DNA of 60,055 nucleotides from Ilumatobacteraceae bacterium (GTDB lineage Bacteria > Actinomycetota > Acidimicrobiia > Acidimicrobiales > Ilumatobacteraceae), in contig JANQYF010000033.1 in NCBI GenBank assembly GCA_030729045.1, positions 1 through 60,055 on the forward strand, read 5' to 3'. The number at the start of each line of letters is the position of its first letter. Position 1 is the stretch's first letter. Below, one piece after another: positions 8,518 to 15,738 of this stretch. The notes below the pieces were generated by a model. It had not been told where the DNA came from. It ran no database searches and saw only the letters and a program-made list of their open reading frames with translations. A program made the translations under genes and the position numbers.

Positions 8518-8775
8518 ATGTTGCCGAAGATCGACACCATCTCGACGTACCGCAAGCACGGAACGGACACCGGTTCACCCGAAGTACAAATTGCACTTCT
8601 TACCGACCGCATCAATCACCTGACGGAGCACCTCAAAACGCACCACAAGGACCACCACTCTCGTCGTGGATTGTTGATGTTGGTAGGCCGCCGTCGCCGC
8701 ATGCTTGATTACGTTCGCGATCGCGATATTGCTGGTTACCGCGAACTCATCGCACAACTCGGCCTTCGCCGATAA
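8518..8775 (+). CDS. rpsO: 30S ribosomal protein S15
   Basis: Primary 16S rRNA-binding protein of the small-subunit platform. The 85-residue product shows the S15 core: [35 protein letters not shown], and the [13 protein letters not shown] helix. ATG at 8518 is supported by a GAGG Shine-Dalgarno at 8506-8509, one of the few clear leadered genes here. The leader contains a small perfect dyad (8464-8477); S15 autoregulates its own mRNA in several bacteria, so this could be a target, but that is inference. pnp follows 135 bp downstream, the classical rpsO-pnp order. Confidence 0.96.
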   Translation: MLPKIDTISTYRKHGTDTGSPEVQIALLTDRINHLTEHLKTHHKDHHSRRGLLMLVGRRRRMLDYVRDRDIAGYRELIAQLGLRR

Positions 8776-8807
8776 CAAAACCTTCCGCCAACACCATTTT
8801 TATTGTT

Positions 8808-8854
8808 GTCGGTTGTCAGTCGATTATCCCGCGCCATGGGGCGGGGTTGCCGAC
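8808..8854 (+). promoter_or_regulatory. possible structured leader of pnp
   Basis: Between rpsO and pnp an inner stem CCCGC/GCGGG (8828-8832 with 8841-8845, 8-nt loop) is nested in an outer stem GTCGG/CCGAC (8808-8812 with 8850-8854). PNPase genes in other bacteria are autoregulated through cleavage of a leader stem-loop. There is no U-run after it, so it is not a good intrinsic terminator. The pnp start has a good Shine-Dalgarno (AGGGAG, about 8900-8905). Confidence 0.35.
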
Positions 8855-8910
8855 TGGGAACCGGCTGGTTGTAGGCGGAACTACAACAACACACAAACAA
8901 GGGAGTTCCC

Positions 8911-11406
8911 ATGGCTGACGCCATTCGTGTTTCAACACAGGTTACTGGTTCCGAAAAAACCATGTCATTCGAGACTGGAAAGCTTGCGACACAATCGCAG
9001 GGCGCCGTTCTCGCCTCAATCGACGGCACCACCGTTCTCGTTACAGCCAATGCGGCTCGTGGCGTACGCGACGGCATCGATTTCTTCCCACTCACCGTGG
9101 ATGTCGAAGAGCGTGCATACGCTGCGGGCAAAATTCCAGGTGCGTTCTTTCGTCGTGAAGGTCGTCCGTCAGAGCAGGCAATTCTTACTTGCCGTCTGAT
9201 TGACCGCCCACTTCGTCCTGCATTCCCAGACGGTTTCCGCAACGAGACACAAATTGTTGTCAACGTTGTTGGTGTCGACATGGAAAACCCACATGACGTC
9301 ATTGCAATCAATGCTTCGTCAGCTGCTCTCATGATCAGTGGCGTTCCATTCGAAGGCCCAATTGGTGCTGTTCGTTTGGCATATTCACAAGATGGCGACT
9401 GGGTGCCTCACCCAACCTATGCAGAAGGAAACAACGGAACATTCGAAATCGTTGTTGCTGGACGCGAACTTGACAATGGCGATGTTGCCATCATGATGGT
9501 TGAAGCTGGCGGCACAGAGAAGTCATTCGAGTTCTATGCAGACGGCGCTCCAAAAGTGTCAGAGCAAACAATCGCAGACGGTCTTGAAGCATCAAAAGTA
9601 TGGATCAAAGAGTCCATCAAGCTTCAGCGCCAACTTGTTGCAAGTGTTATTGCTACTAAGGGTGCAATTGTTCCACTTGAGTACACACCAATTCTTGATT
9701 ACACACCGGAAATTTTTGCAGCAGTTGAAAAAACAGCTACTCCAAAATTGGCAACAGCAATCACAATTGCTCTGAAGGCTGACCGCAATGCGGCAACCGA
9801 TGCAGCAGCAGCTGAAACAGTTGCTGAATTGTGCGGACCTGAAGGTGCATTTGCTGGCCAAAGCGGCGCAGTGAAAGAAGCAGTTCGTAGCCTCACAAAG
9901 AAGCTTGTTCGTAAGCGCGTTGTTGAAGAAGGAATCCGTATCGACGGTCGCGGTCCTCGCGATCTTCGTGCAGTGACTTCAGAAGTTGGCACATTGCCAA
10001 GCGCACACGGCACTGGCTTGTTCCAGCGCGGTGAGACTCAGGTTCTGAACGTCTGCACATTGGCCATGCCTCGCATGAACCAAATGCTCGACACACTTGG
10101 TCCTGACAATTCAAAGCGTTACATCCACCACTACAACATGGCTCCTTGGGCTAATGGTGAAACTGGTCGTGTTGGTACTCCAAAGCGTCGCGAAATTGGA
10201 CACGGTGCTCTTGCAGAGCGCGCGTTGTTGCCAGTCGTTCCTAGCCAAGATGAATTTGCATATGCAATTCGTTTGGTCAGCGAAGTTCTGTCATCAAACG
10301 GTTCAACATCAATGGCTTCAGTGTGTGCATCAAGCTTGTCGCTGATGGACGCTGGTGTTCCCATCAAGGCTCCAGTATCTGGAATCGCAATGGGCCTCAT
10401 CTATGCAGAAGGCAAATACCTCACACTCACCGACATCCTCGGTGCAGAAGACGCATTCGGCGACATGGACTTCAAAGTTGCCGGAACAGTTGATTGCGTA
10501 ACCGCTTTGCAGCTTGACACCAAGATCGACGGAATTCCTGCCGATGTATTGTCAGCAGCTTTGCAGCAGGCACGTGATGCTCGTATGACCATTCTTGACA
10601 GCATGAACTCAGCGCTTAACGCGCCACGTTCAACTGTTGCTGATACAGCACCGAAAATTGTGTCCTTCACAATTCCTTTGGACAAAGTCGGTGAAGTCAT
10701 CGGGCCTAAGGGCAAGGTCATCAACACCATCCAGCAAGAGACAGGTGCAGACATTGCAGTTGATGATGACGGCGCAACCGGCATCGTCACAATTGGTTCG
10801 CCAGATAACCATCGCGTTGAAGAAGCAAAGGCTCGCATTCTTGCGATCGTTGATCCTCCAACCGCTGAGCTCAACGCAATCTACGATGGTCGCGTTGTCA
10901 GCATCACGAAGTTTGGTGCATTCGTCAACATCCTTCCTGGACGCGATGGCCTTGTGCACATCAGCAAGTTGGGTAACGGCGAGCGCGTGAACAATGTCGA
11001 AGACATTCTCACCCTCGGTGACGTCATCAAGGTGCGCGTTGAAGATGTAGACGACAAGGGCAAGGTCAGCCTGACCCCTGTCGATGCAGACGGTAACGAC
11101 CTTCCTGGTGGCGGCGGTGGCGGCGGAGAACGTCGTGAGCGCAGTGACCGTGGACCTCGCGAAGATCGCGGAGACCGTGGTTCTCGTGACCGCAATGACC
11201 GTGGCTCTCGTGATCGCAATGATCGCGGACCTCGCGAAGACCGTGGACCTCGTCAAGATCGTGCGCCTCGTGCAGACGGTCCAGTCGAAGTCTCATTCGA
11301 AGCAGAATTTGATAGCGAAATCCGCTCGGAACTCGGTGACCTTGGTCCCGACACCCGTGGTGGAGACGACCGTGGTGGAGACCGCGGTAATCGTCGCCGT
11401 CGATAA
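8911..11406 (+). CDS. pnp: polyribonucleotide nucleotidyltransferase with a long charged tail
   Basis: Phosphorolytic 3'-5' exoribonuclease, trimeric. At 831 residues it is longer than the usual 700-750. Order: first RNase PH domain, helical linker, second RNase PH domain with GSTSMASVCASSLSLMDAG and the phosphate/metal-binding GAEDAFGDMDFKVAGT stretch, KH domain (around residues 590-650, VIGPKGKVINTI), S1 domain (around 655-725, GRVVSITKFGAFVNILPG). A tail of about 100 residues follows a Gly7 run: it is rich in Arg, Asp and Gly (repeated DRG, RDRN, PRED) and surely disordered. It ends in GNRRRR. Start ATG 8911 follows a strong AGGGAG. The tail may bind RNA or partner RNases, such as the RNase J encoded about 6 kb downstream; that is inference. 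Confidence 0.96.
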   Translation: MADAIRVSTQVTGSEKTMSFETGKLATQSQGAVLASIDGTTVLVTANAARGVRDGIDFFPLTVDVEERAYAAGKIPGAFFRREGRPSEQAILTCRLIDRPLRPAFPDGFRNETQIVVNVVGVDMENPHDVIAINASSAALMISGVPFEGPIGAVRLAYSQDGDWVPHPTYAEGNNGTFEIVVAGRELDNGDVAIMMVEAGGTEKSFEFYADGAPKVSEQTIADGLEASKVWIKESIKLQRQLVASVIATKGAIVPLEYTPILDYTPEIFAAVEKTATPKLATAITIALKADRNAATDAAAAETVAELCGPEGAFAGQSGAVKEAVRSLTKKLVRKRVVEEGIRIDGRGPRDLRAVTSEVGTLPSAHGTGLFQRGETQVLNVCTLAMPRMNQMLDTLGPDNSKRYIHHYNMAPWANGETGRVGTPKRREIGHGALAERALLPVVPSQDEFAYAIRLVSEVLSSNGSTSMASVCASSLSLMDAGVPIKAPVSGIAMGLIYAEGKYLTLTDILGAEDAFGDMDFKVAGTVDCVTALQLDTKIDGIPADVLSAALQQARDARMTILDSMNSALNAPRSTVADTAPKIVSFTIPLDKVGEVIGPKGKVINTIQQETGADIAVDDDGATGIVTIGSPDNHRVEEAKARILAIVDPPTAELNAIYDGRVVSITKFGAFVNILPGRDGLVHISKLGNGERVNNVEDILTLGDVIKVRVEDVDDKGKVSLTPVDADGNDLPGGGGGGGERRERSDRGPREDRGDRGSRDRNDRGSRDRNDRGPREDRGPRQDRAPRADGPVEVSFEAEFDSEIRSELGDLGPDTRGGDDRGGDRGNRRRR
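11129..11270 (+). repeat. degenerate tandem repeats encoding the PNPase RD/RG tail
   Basis: In-frame near-repeats of GAC-CGT-GGN and CGT-GAC-CGC units. The clearest pair is two adjacent 24-bp units (11173-11196 and 11197-11220) encoding DRGSRDRN twice, differing at two third-codon positions. Flanking GPRED/GPRQD units are weaker copies. Synonymous differences show the repeat is not a recent slippage product. Confidence 0.8.
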
Positions 11407-11420
11407 CCATTGCCAGCGAC

Positions 11421-11426
11421 TACGGT
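11421..11426 (+). promoter_or_regulatory. dapB -10 box, leaderless type
   Basis: TACGGT lies 7 nt before the dapB ATG at 11434. No Shine-Dalgarno is present. The same hexamer, TACGGT, lies 7 nt before the DedA-like gene start at 13314 (minus strand, 13327-13322). Confidence 0.45.
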
Positions 11427-11433
11427 CTTTCAC

Positions 11434-12192
11434 ATGATTCGTGTGGGAGTAGTTGGAGCAGCTGGAAAAATGGGATCCACAGTCTGTGACGCAATCGTTG
11501 CAGCTGATGGTCTAGAACTAGCAGCCGCTGTCGACTTGGTCGGCAGCGGCGGTTCTGTTCATGGGCTCACCATTGCAGCAGACTTGAAGGCACTGGCCGA
11601 CGCCAAGTGCGATGTGGTAGTCGATTTCACTGTTGCTGCTGCGGCACGCACCACACTGCCGTGGTTAGCGCTTCATGGCATGCATGCCGTAGTTGGTACC
11701 ACGGGCTTTTCAGATGATGACCTTGCAACTTTTAGTAAGGCGTTTACCGGAAGTAATTGCCTGATTGCAGCCAACTTCGCAATTGGTGCAGTTCTCATGA
11801 TGAAGTTCGCTGAACAAGCAGCTCCGTATTTTGAAACAGCTGAGATCATCGAGTTCCATCACAACGCAAAAGCTGATGCACCGAGCGGTACCGCAATGGT
11901 TACGGCACAGCGTATGGCAGCAGCAAGTGATGAATGGGCAGCAGACCCCACAAAGCACGAGGTAATCCCTGGTGCGCGCGGTGGTGTTGGTCCTGGCGGC
12001 ATTCACGTACACGGAGTTCGCATGGTGGGCATGACCGCGTTACAAGAGGTGATCTTGGGTACTGCTGGTCAGACCTTGGTGATACGCCACGATTCAAATG
12101 ACCGTGTCAGTTTTATGCCAGGAGTTGTCTTGGCGTGTCGCAAAGTCGGAGACCTGAAAGGTCTCACGATGGGAATTGATTCGCTGTTGTAA
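11434..12192 (+). CDS. dapB: 4-hydroxy-tetrahydrodipicolinate reductase
   Basis: NAD(P)H-dependent second dedicated step of the diaminopimelate/lysine pathway, working with DapA encoded about 5 kb downstream. The 252-residue protein has the Rossmann start GVVGAAGKMG, the GTTGFS loop, and the catalytic/substrate block EIIEFHHNAKADAPSGTA. ATG 11434 is preferred over a TTG at 11410 because the product then begins directly at the nucleotide-binding strand, and TACGGT sits 7 nt upstream. Its TAA (12190-12192) abuts the stop of convergent tpx with no base between. The M16 peptidase gene often found between pnp and dapB is absent. Confidence 0.94.
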   Translation: MIRVGVVGAAGKMGSTVCDAIVAADGLELAAAVDLVGSGGSVHGLTIAADLKALADAKCDVVVDFTVAAAARTTLPWLALHGMHAVVGTTGFSDDDLATFSKAFTGSNCLIAANFAIGAVLMMKFAEQAAPYFETAEIIEFHHNAKADAPSGTAMVTAQRMAAASDEWAADPTKHEVIPGARGGVGPGGIHVHGVRMVGMTALQEVILGTAGQTLVIRHDSNDRVSFMPGVVLACRKVGDLKGLTMGIDSLL

Positions 12193-12690
12193 TTACTTCA
12201 GCGATGCAATTGCTGCATCGTAATTTGGTTCGTTCGCGATGTCTGAAACAAGTTCTGTATGAAGAACTTTTCCGTTTTCATCAACAACGACAACTGCGCG
12301 TGCGAGAAGTCCGGCAAATGCGCCTTCGTTGAGGCCTACGCCGAACACTGAACCAAAGTCGGTGCGGAATGATGATGCGTTTTGTACGTTGCTGAGGCCT
12401 TCTGAACCACAGAAGCGACCTTGAGCGAATGGCAAGTCTGCCGATACGCAATACACGACTGTGTTGTCAAGAGATGATGCGAGTGCGTTGAATGTGCGAA
12501 CGCTTGTTGCGCATGTTGGAGTGTCGACGCTTGGAAAGATGTTGAACACAACGCGCTTGCCTGCAAGTGCATCGTTGCTGAACTCTTGCAAGTTGCCAGC
12601 AGTAAGTGTGAATGAGGGAAGTGATTTTCCTGCAACAGGAAGATCGCCAACGGTGTTGACGGGCGTGCCGCCGAATGATGTCTGAGCCAT
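12193..12690 (-). CDS. tpx: thiol peroxidase (peroxiredoxin)
   Basis: Cytosolic peroxiredoxin that reduces hydroperoxides with thioredoxin as electron donor. The 165-residue product carries the peroxidatic Cys60 in SVDTPTCATSVRTF and the resolving Cys94 in LPFAQGRFCGSEGL, the Tpx-type pair. The start is ATG 12690; an upstream TTG at 12708 would add six residues not typical for the family. TAGGCT (12703-12698) lies 7 nt before the ATG, fitting the leaderless pattern, and no Shine-Dalgarno is seen. It converges on dapB with abutting stop codons. Confidence 0.94.
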   Translation of the reverse strand: MAQTSFGGTPVNTVGDLPVAGKSLPSFTLTAGNLQEFSNDALAGKRVVFNIFPSVDTPTCATSVRTFNALASSLDNTVVYCVSADLPFAQGRFCGSEGLSNVQNASSFRTDFGSVFGVGLNEGAFAGLLARAVVVVDENGKVLHTELVSDIANEPNYDAAIASLK

Positions 12691-12717
12691 GTAGGAGAGC
12701 CTAACCAACAGGCAGGC

Positions 12718-13314
12718 TCACGACTCAGGTGCGCCAGGGGACTTTCGACGAGCCGATTGAAAGAACGTGACAGCAAAAAGTCCACCGACAATCCACCACT
12801 GGTACTGGTCTATCCAGTCAAGGGCAGATCGAATCTGGCTCTCAAACGCTTTGCCCCCGTACCAAAGGACGATGAGGCGGAAAATAATGCCCGAGGTGAC
12901 GGCAGTTATGAACTTACGAGGCTCGAGCCGGAGATGGCCAAGGAGAAGACACGCAATGTTTGAGCCCGGAAGAAAGAATGCTGCGACCCACCCGCCACGT
13001 ATCGCCATGCGCTCGGTCCATCGGTAAATGCGGGGCATTTCCCCAACCTGAGACTCGGTCCAACGCAATGCACGTTCTCCGAATAGCCGACCGACATAAA
13101 ACAGGGCAAGAGCGGCAACCAGTAGTCGAACGAATCCAATCAGAAAAAATGGAATTGGGTCGATGAAAGGTACGGCACCAAAGAGATTTCGGCTACGAGA
13201 ACTGAGCGTAAGGATGAGAAGCGGATGGTCATCCACCAAGGCAGGGCCGATATTGGTGCCAATGGTGCCTGCGGCAAACAGCACGGAGGTAAAGGCGATG
13301 AGTAGTTTGCGCAT
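12718..13314 (-). CDS. DedA/VTT-like membrane protein
   Basis: A 198-residue integral membrane protein. An N-terminal hydrophobic segment (about 1-20) could be a signal anchor. Other hydrophobic segments lie at about 55-75, 110-128, 135-150 and 170-188. The middle part resembles DedA/SNARE-associated proteins: FYVGRLFGERALRW followed later by FFLPGSNIACLLLGH, where DedA proteins have a Gly/Arg-rich re-entrant motif. DedA proteins act in membrane lipid or ion homeostasis. TACGGT 7 nt before the ATG suggests a leaderless mRNA. The family assignment rests on pattern only. A better DedA match is encoded at 40951-41562. Confidence 0.6.
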   Translation of the reverse strand: MRKLLIAFTSVLFAAGTIGTNIGPALVDDHPLLILTLSSRSRNLFGAVPFIDPIPFFLIGFVRLLVAALALFYVGRLFGERALRWTESQVGEMPRIYRWTERMAIRGGWVAAFFLPGSNIACLLLGHLRLEPRKFITAVTSGIIFRLIVLWYGGKAFESQIRSALDWIDQYQWWIVGGLFAVTFFQSARRKSPGAPES

Positions 13315-13374
13315 CTGGGCAACCGTAGTGCCTGTGGGCTTTCATGATGCGTCACAGCATTGCTACGGTTCACT

Positions 13375-13416
13375 ATGTCGTGGCAAAGGCCACTGAAACA
13401 CAGGGGGACACTATGA
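13375..13416 (+). other. possible 13-codon upstream ORF coupled to the acyl-CoA synthetase
   Basis: ATG 13375 opens a frame encoding MSWQRPLKHRGTL, whose TGA (13414-13416) overlaps the start codon of the synthetase as ATGA. TACGGT (13364-13369) lies 5 nt before this ATG, so a transcript starting here would be leaderless for the small ORF and the synthetase would be its second cistron, with GGGGGA before its own ATG. It is very short and may be chance. Confidence 0.3.
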
Positions 13417-15041
13417 AGGGTTTAATGCAGCCGACACAATTGTCGATTAGCTACCTATTTGATCGCGCGGAAAAGTACCACCGCAACAAGCAAATCATAA
13501 CTGCCACGGCAACAGGGCGTGAGCGCATTACCTACGGCGAATGGGCTGACCGCACGCGTCGCCTTGGCGGAGTACTCGACACATTGGGTATCTCGCATCT
13601 TGGTCGAGTGGCAACATTTGCGTGGAACACTGCTCGTCACCTTGAGTTGTATTTCGCAGCACCGTGTTCAGGTCGCGTGTTGCACACCTTGAACATTCGT
13701 TTGTTCCCCGAGCAGATTACGTACATCGTTAATCACGCTGAAGATGAAGTCATCTTCATTGATACCTCCATCTATCCGTTGATCGAACCACTGCTTTCTA
13801 CATTCACAACCGTGAAGCATTTGGTTTTCATGTATGACGGCAAAGGTGAAGTACCAACATCTGTTCCCGGTTTTCAAGTGCACGAATACGAAGCACTTCT
13901 GGCTGCTGCATCGCCAGTGCAGTGGGCTGCAGTCGACGAGAATCAAGCAGCAAGCATGTGTTACACCAGTGGAACAACTGGTAATCCGAAAGGCGTTGTA
14001 TACAGCCATCGCAGTACATACCTTCACACCATGGGCGCAATGATGGCCGACTCGCTCGGTGTCAGTGAATCAGATGTCATTCTTCCGGTGGTTCCAATGT
14101 TCCATGCAAACTCATGGGGTCTTGCACACGCAGGTGTTGCCTCTGGTGCAACATTGGTGATGCCTGGTCCAGATTTGTCTGGTCCTGCAATTGCCAATCT
14201 GATAGTGGAAGAGAAAGTCACCGTGCCTGCTGGTGTTCCCACCATCTGGATGGCCGTCCTTCCTGAACTAAAGGGACGAGACACGTCAAACATTCGTGCC
14301 ATCCCATGTGGTGGTTCAGCTGTGCCAAAGGCGCTCAGTGAGGAATATCGCGAGCAAACTGGCAAGCCCATCTTGCAGGCATGGGGCATGACAGAGACAA
14401 GCCCTATTGCAGCGGTGTGCACTTTGTCATCAGAAGACTTGTTGTTGTCTGATGCTGAACAAGCAGAACTGCGCACAACTGTGGGCCTCATTAGTTTCGG
14501 TGTTGAGATGCGCGTTGTTGAACCAGGCACAACAACACCGTTGCCATGGGATGGAGAATCACAGGGCGAATTGCAGTGTGCAGGAGCATGGATTGCCTCT
14601 GACTATTACAACGATCCTCGTTCGCGCGAAAGTTTCACACCTGATGGCTGGCTGCGCACCGGTGACGTTGCAGTAGTAGATGCCAAGGGTCGTATTCGCC
14701 TAGTTGACCGCACAAAAGACCTCATTAAGTCTGGTGGCGAATGGATTTCATCAGTAGATGTTGAAAACGAACTGATGTCGCATCCGAAGATTGCGGAAGC
14801 AGCCGTAATCGGCGTTCCTCATCCCAAGTGGAGCGAACGTCCGCTTGCATGCGTCGTTATCAAGCCAGGTGAGACTTTGACCGAAGCAGAAGTGATTGAA
14901 CATCTGATTCCACGTTTGGCTAAGTGGCAATTGCCTGATGCTGTCGTGTTCATTCCAGAGGTGCCAAAGACTTCAGTCGGCAAGTTCTCAAAAAAGACCT
15001 TGCGCGATCAGTTCGCTGATTACGTATTGCCAGACGCCTAA
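13413..15041 (+). CDS. fatty-acid--CoA ligase (acyl-CoA synthetase, AMP-forming)
   Basis: Activates a carboxylic acid to its CoA thioester via an acyl-adenylate. The 542-residue protein begins MKGLMQPTQLSISYLFDRA, the N-terminus I associate with AlkK-type medium/long-chain acyl-CoA ligases. Motifs: P-loop-like YTSGTTGNPKGVVYSH, GWLRTGDV, DRTKDLIKSGGEWIS, and the C-terminal catalytic Lys in KTSVGKFSKK. ATG 13413 follows GGGGGA. An ATG upstream at 13344 would add a tail that looks non-coding. Substrate cannot be read from sequence. It lies upstream of the TetR gene; regulation by that TetR is possible but unproven. Confidence 0.92.
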   Translation: MKGLMQPTQLSISYLFDRAEKYHRNKQIITATATGRERITYGEWADRTRRLGGVLDTLGISHLGRVATFAWNTARHLELYFAAPCSGRVLHTLNIRLFPEQITYIVNHAEDEVIFIDTSIYPLIEPLLSTFTTVKHLVFMYDGKGEVPTSVPGFQVHEYEALLAAASPVQWAAVDENQAASMCYTSGTTGNPKGVVYSHRSTYLHTMGAMMADSLGVSESDVILPVVPMFHANSWGLAHAGVASGATLVMPGPDLSGPAIANLIVEEKVTVPAGVPTIWMAVLPELKGRDTSNIRAIPCGGSAVPKALSEEYREQTGKPILQAWGMTETSPIAAVCTLSSEDLLLSDAEQAELRTTVGLISFGVEMRVVEPGTTTPLPWDGESQGELQCAGAWIASDYYNDPRSRESFTPDGWLRTGDVAVVDAKGRIRLVDRTKDLIKSGGEWISSVDVENELMSHPKIAEAAVIGVPHPKWSERPLACVVIKPGETLTEAEVIEHLIPRLAKWQLPDAVVFIPEVPKTSVGKFSKKTLRDQFADYVLPDA

Positions 15042-15086
15042 AGGCGGCCGGCGCGAATAATGCGCTCGAGAAATTACGAGAACCCC

Positions 15087-15116
15087 TTGACATTGAGACA
15101 GTTTCTGTCTTAGTGT
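15087..15116 (+). promoter_or_regulatory. tetR promoter with palindromic operator between -35 and -10
   Basis: TTGACA (15087-15092) and TAGTGT (15111-15116) are spaced by 18 bp. The spacer holds a perfect 15-bp palindrome AGACAG-TTT-CTGTCT (15096-15110). A wider repeat, TGAGACA ... TGTCTCA, covers 15094-15120. The start GTG at 15123 is 6 nt after the -10, so the mRNA should be leaderless. A repressor bound here would block RNA polymerase, as expected for an autorepressed TetR. Confidence 0.7.
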
Positions 15117-15122
15117 CTCATC

Positions 15123-15722
15123 GTGACTTCCGACACATCCGCCCAGCCTCGCGATATTGAAGCCGCCATTTTTTCTGCGGTTGATTCCTGCGTCACGCAA
15201 TGGGGTTGGGACAAAGTCACCATGGACGACATCTGTGTAACGGCGGGCGTTTCACGGGCCACTGTGTATCGGTTGTTTCCAGGCGGTCGTGACGTGTTGT
15301 TCGAAGCCGTGCGACTTGGCAAGTTAGAAGATTTCTTCACTGCGATGCGCGCAAATGTTGAGGGCTCTGCATCATTGGAAGATTTGTTGGTGCGTTGCAT
15401 TGTTGTTGCATCAAGTGAATTGCAGCACGACGAGCACTTGGCCATGATGCTTGCAACAGTTCCTGGTGAAACCCTTGGTGACCTCACGGTTAGTGGTCTT
15501 GGCCGCATTGTGCGCGTCGCAACGGCATTCATCACGCCGCTTACTGATGAGTTCATCCCAGCCGATGAAGCTGCCCACATTGTTGACGTGATGTGCCGAC
15601 TAGTGATCTCGTATTACTTGTCGCCATCACCCACACTTGATTTTGCGAACGAAGATGCCACACGCACCTTTGTTCGCACGTTTCTTCTGCCGAGCACATC
15701 GTCAGTTGTCGTAACCCACTAA
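15123..15722 (+). CDS. TetR-family transcriptional regulator
   Basis: DNA-binding repressor of 199 residues. Residues about 10-60 form the TetR HTH: VTMDDICVTAGVSRATVYRLFPGGRD, with the recognition helix around SRATVYRLF. The C-terminal ligand domain is not assignable to a known effector class. The GTG start is chosen because the -10 box TAGTGT ends 6 nt upstream. The operator palindrome inside its promoter implies autoregulation. The downstream diiron protein gene starts 16 bp later and is probably in the same operon, so the regulator may respond to that enzyme's substrate or to a lipid handled by the neighbouring acyl-CoA ligase. Confidence 0.92.
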   Translation: MTSDTSAQPRDIEAAIFSAVDSCVTQWGWDKVTMDDICVTAGVSRATVYRLFPGGRDVLFEAVRLGKLEDFFTAMRANVEGSASLEDLLVRCIVVASSELQHDEHLAMMLATVPGETLGDLTVSGLGRIVRVATAFITPLTDEFIPADEAAHIVDVMCRLVISYYLSPSPTLDFANEDATRTFVRTFLLPSTSSVVVTH

Positions 15723-15738
15723 ACCAAAAGAGAGAGTC

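Noticed and set aside
8736-9332. 198-residue frame antisense to rpsO/pnp
   Set aside because: Overlaps the pnp start and RNase PH domain; no motif seen.
10630-11256. 208-residue frame antisense to the PNPase tail
   Set aside because: Low-complexity mirror of the repeat-rich pnp 3' end.
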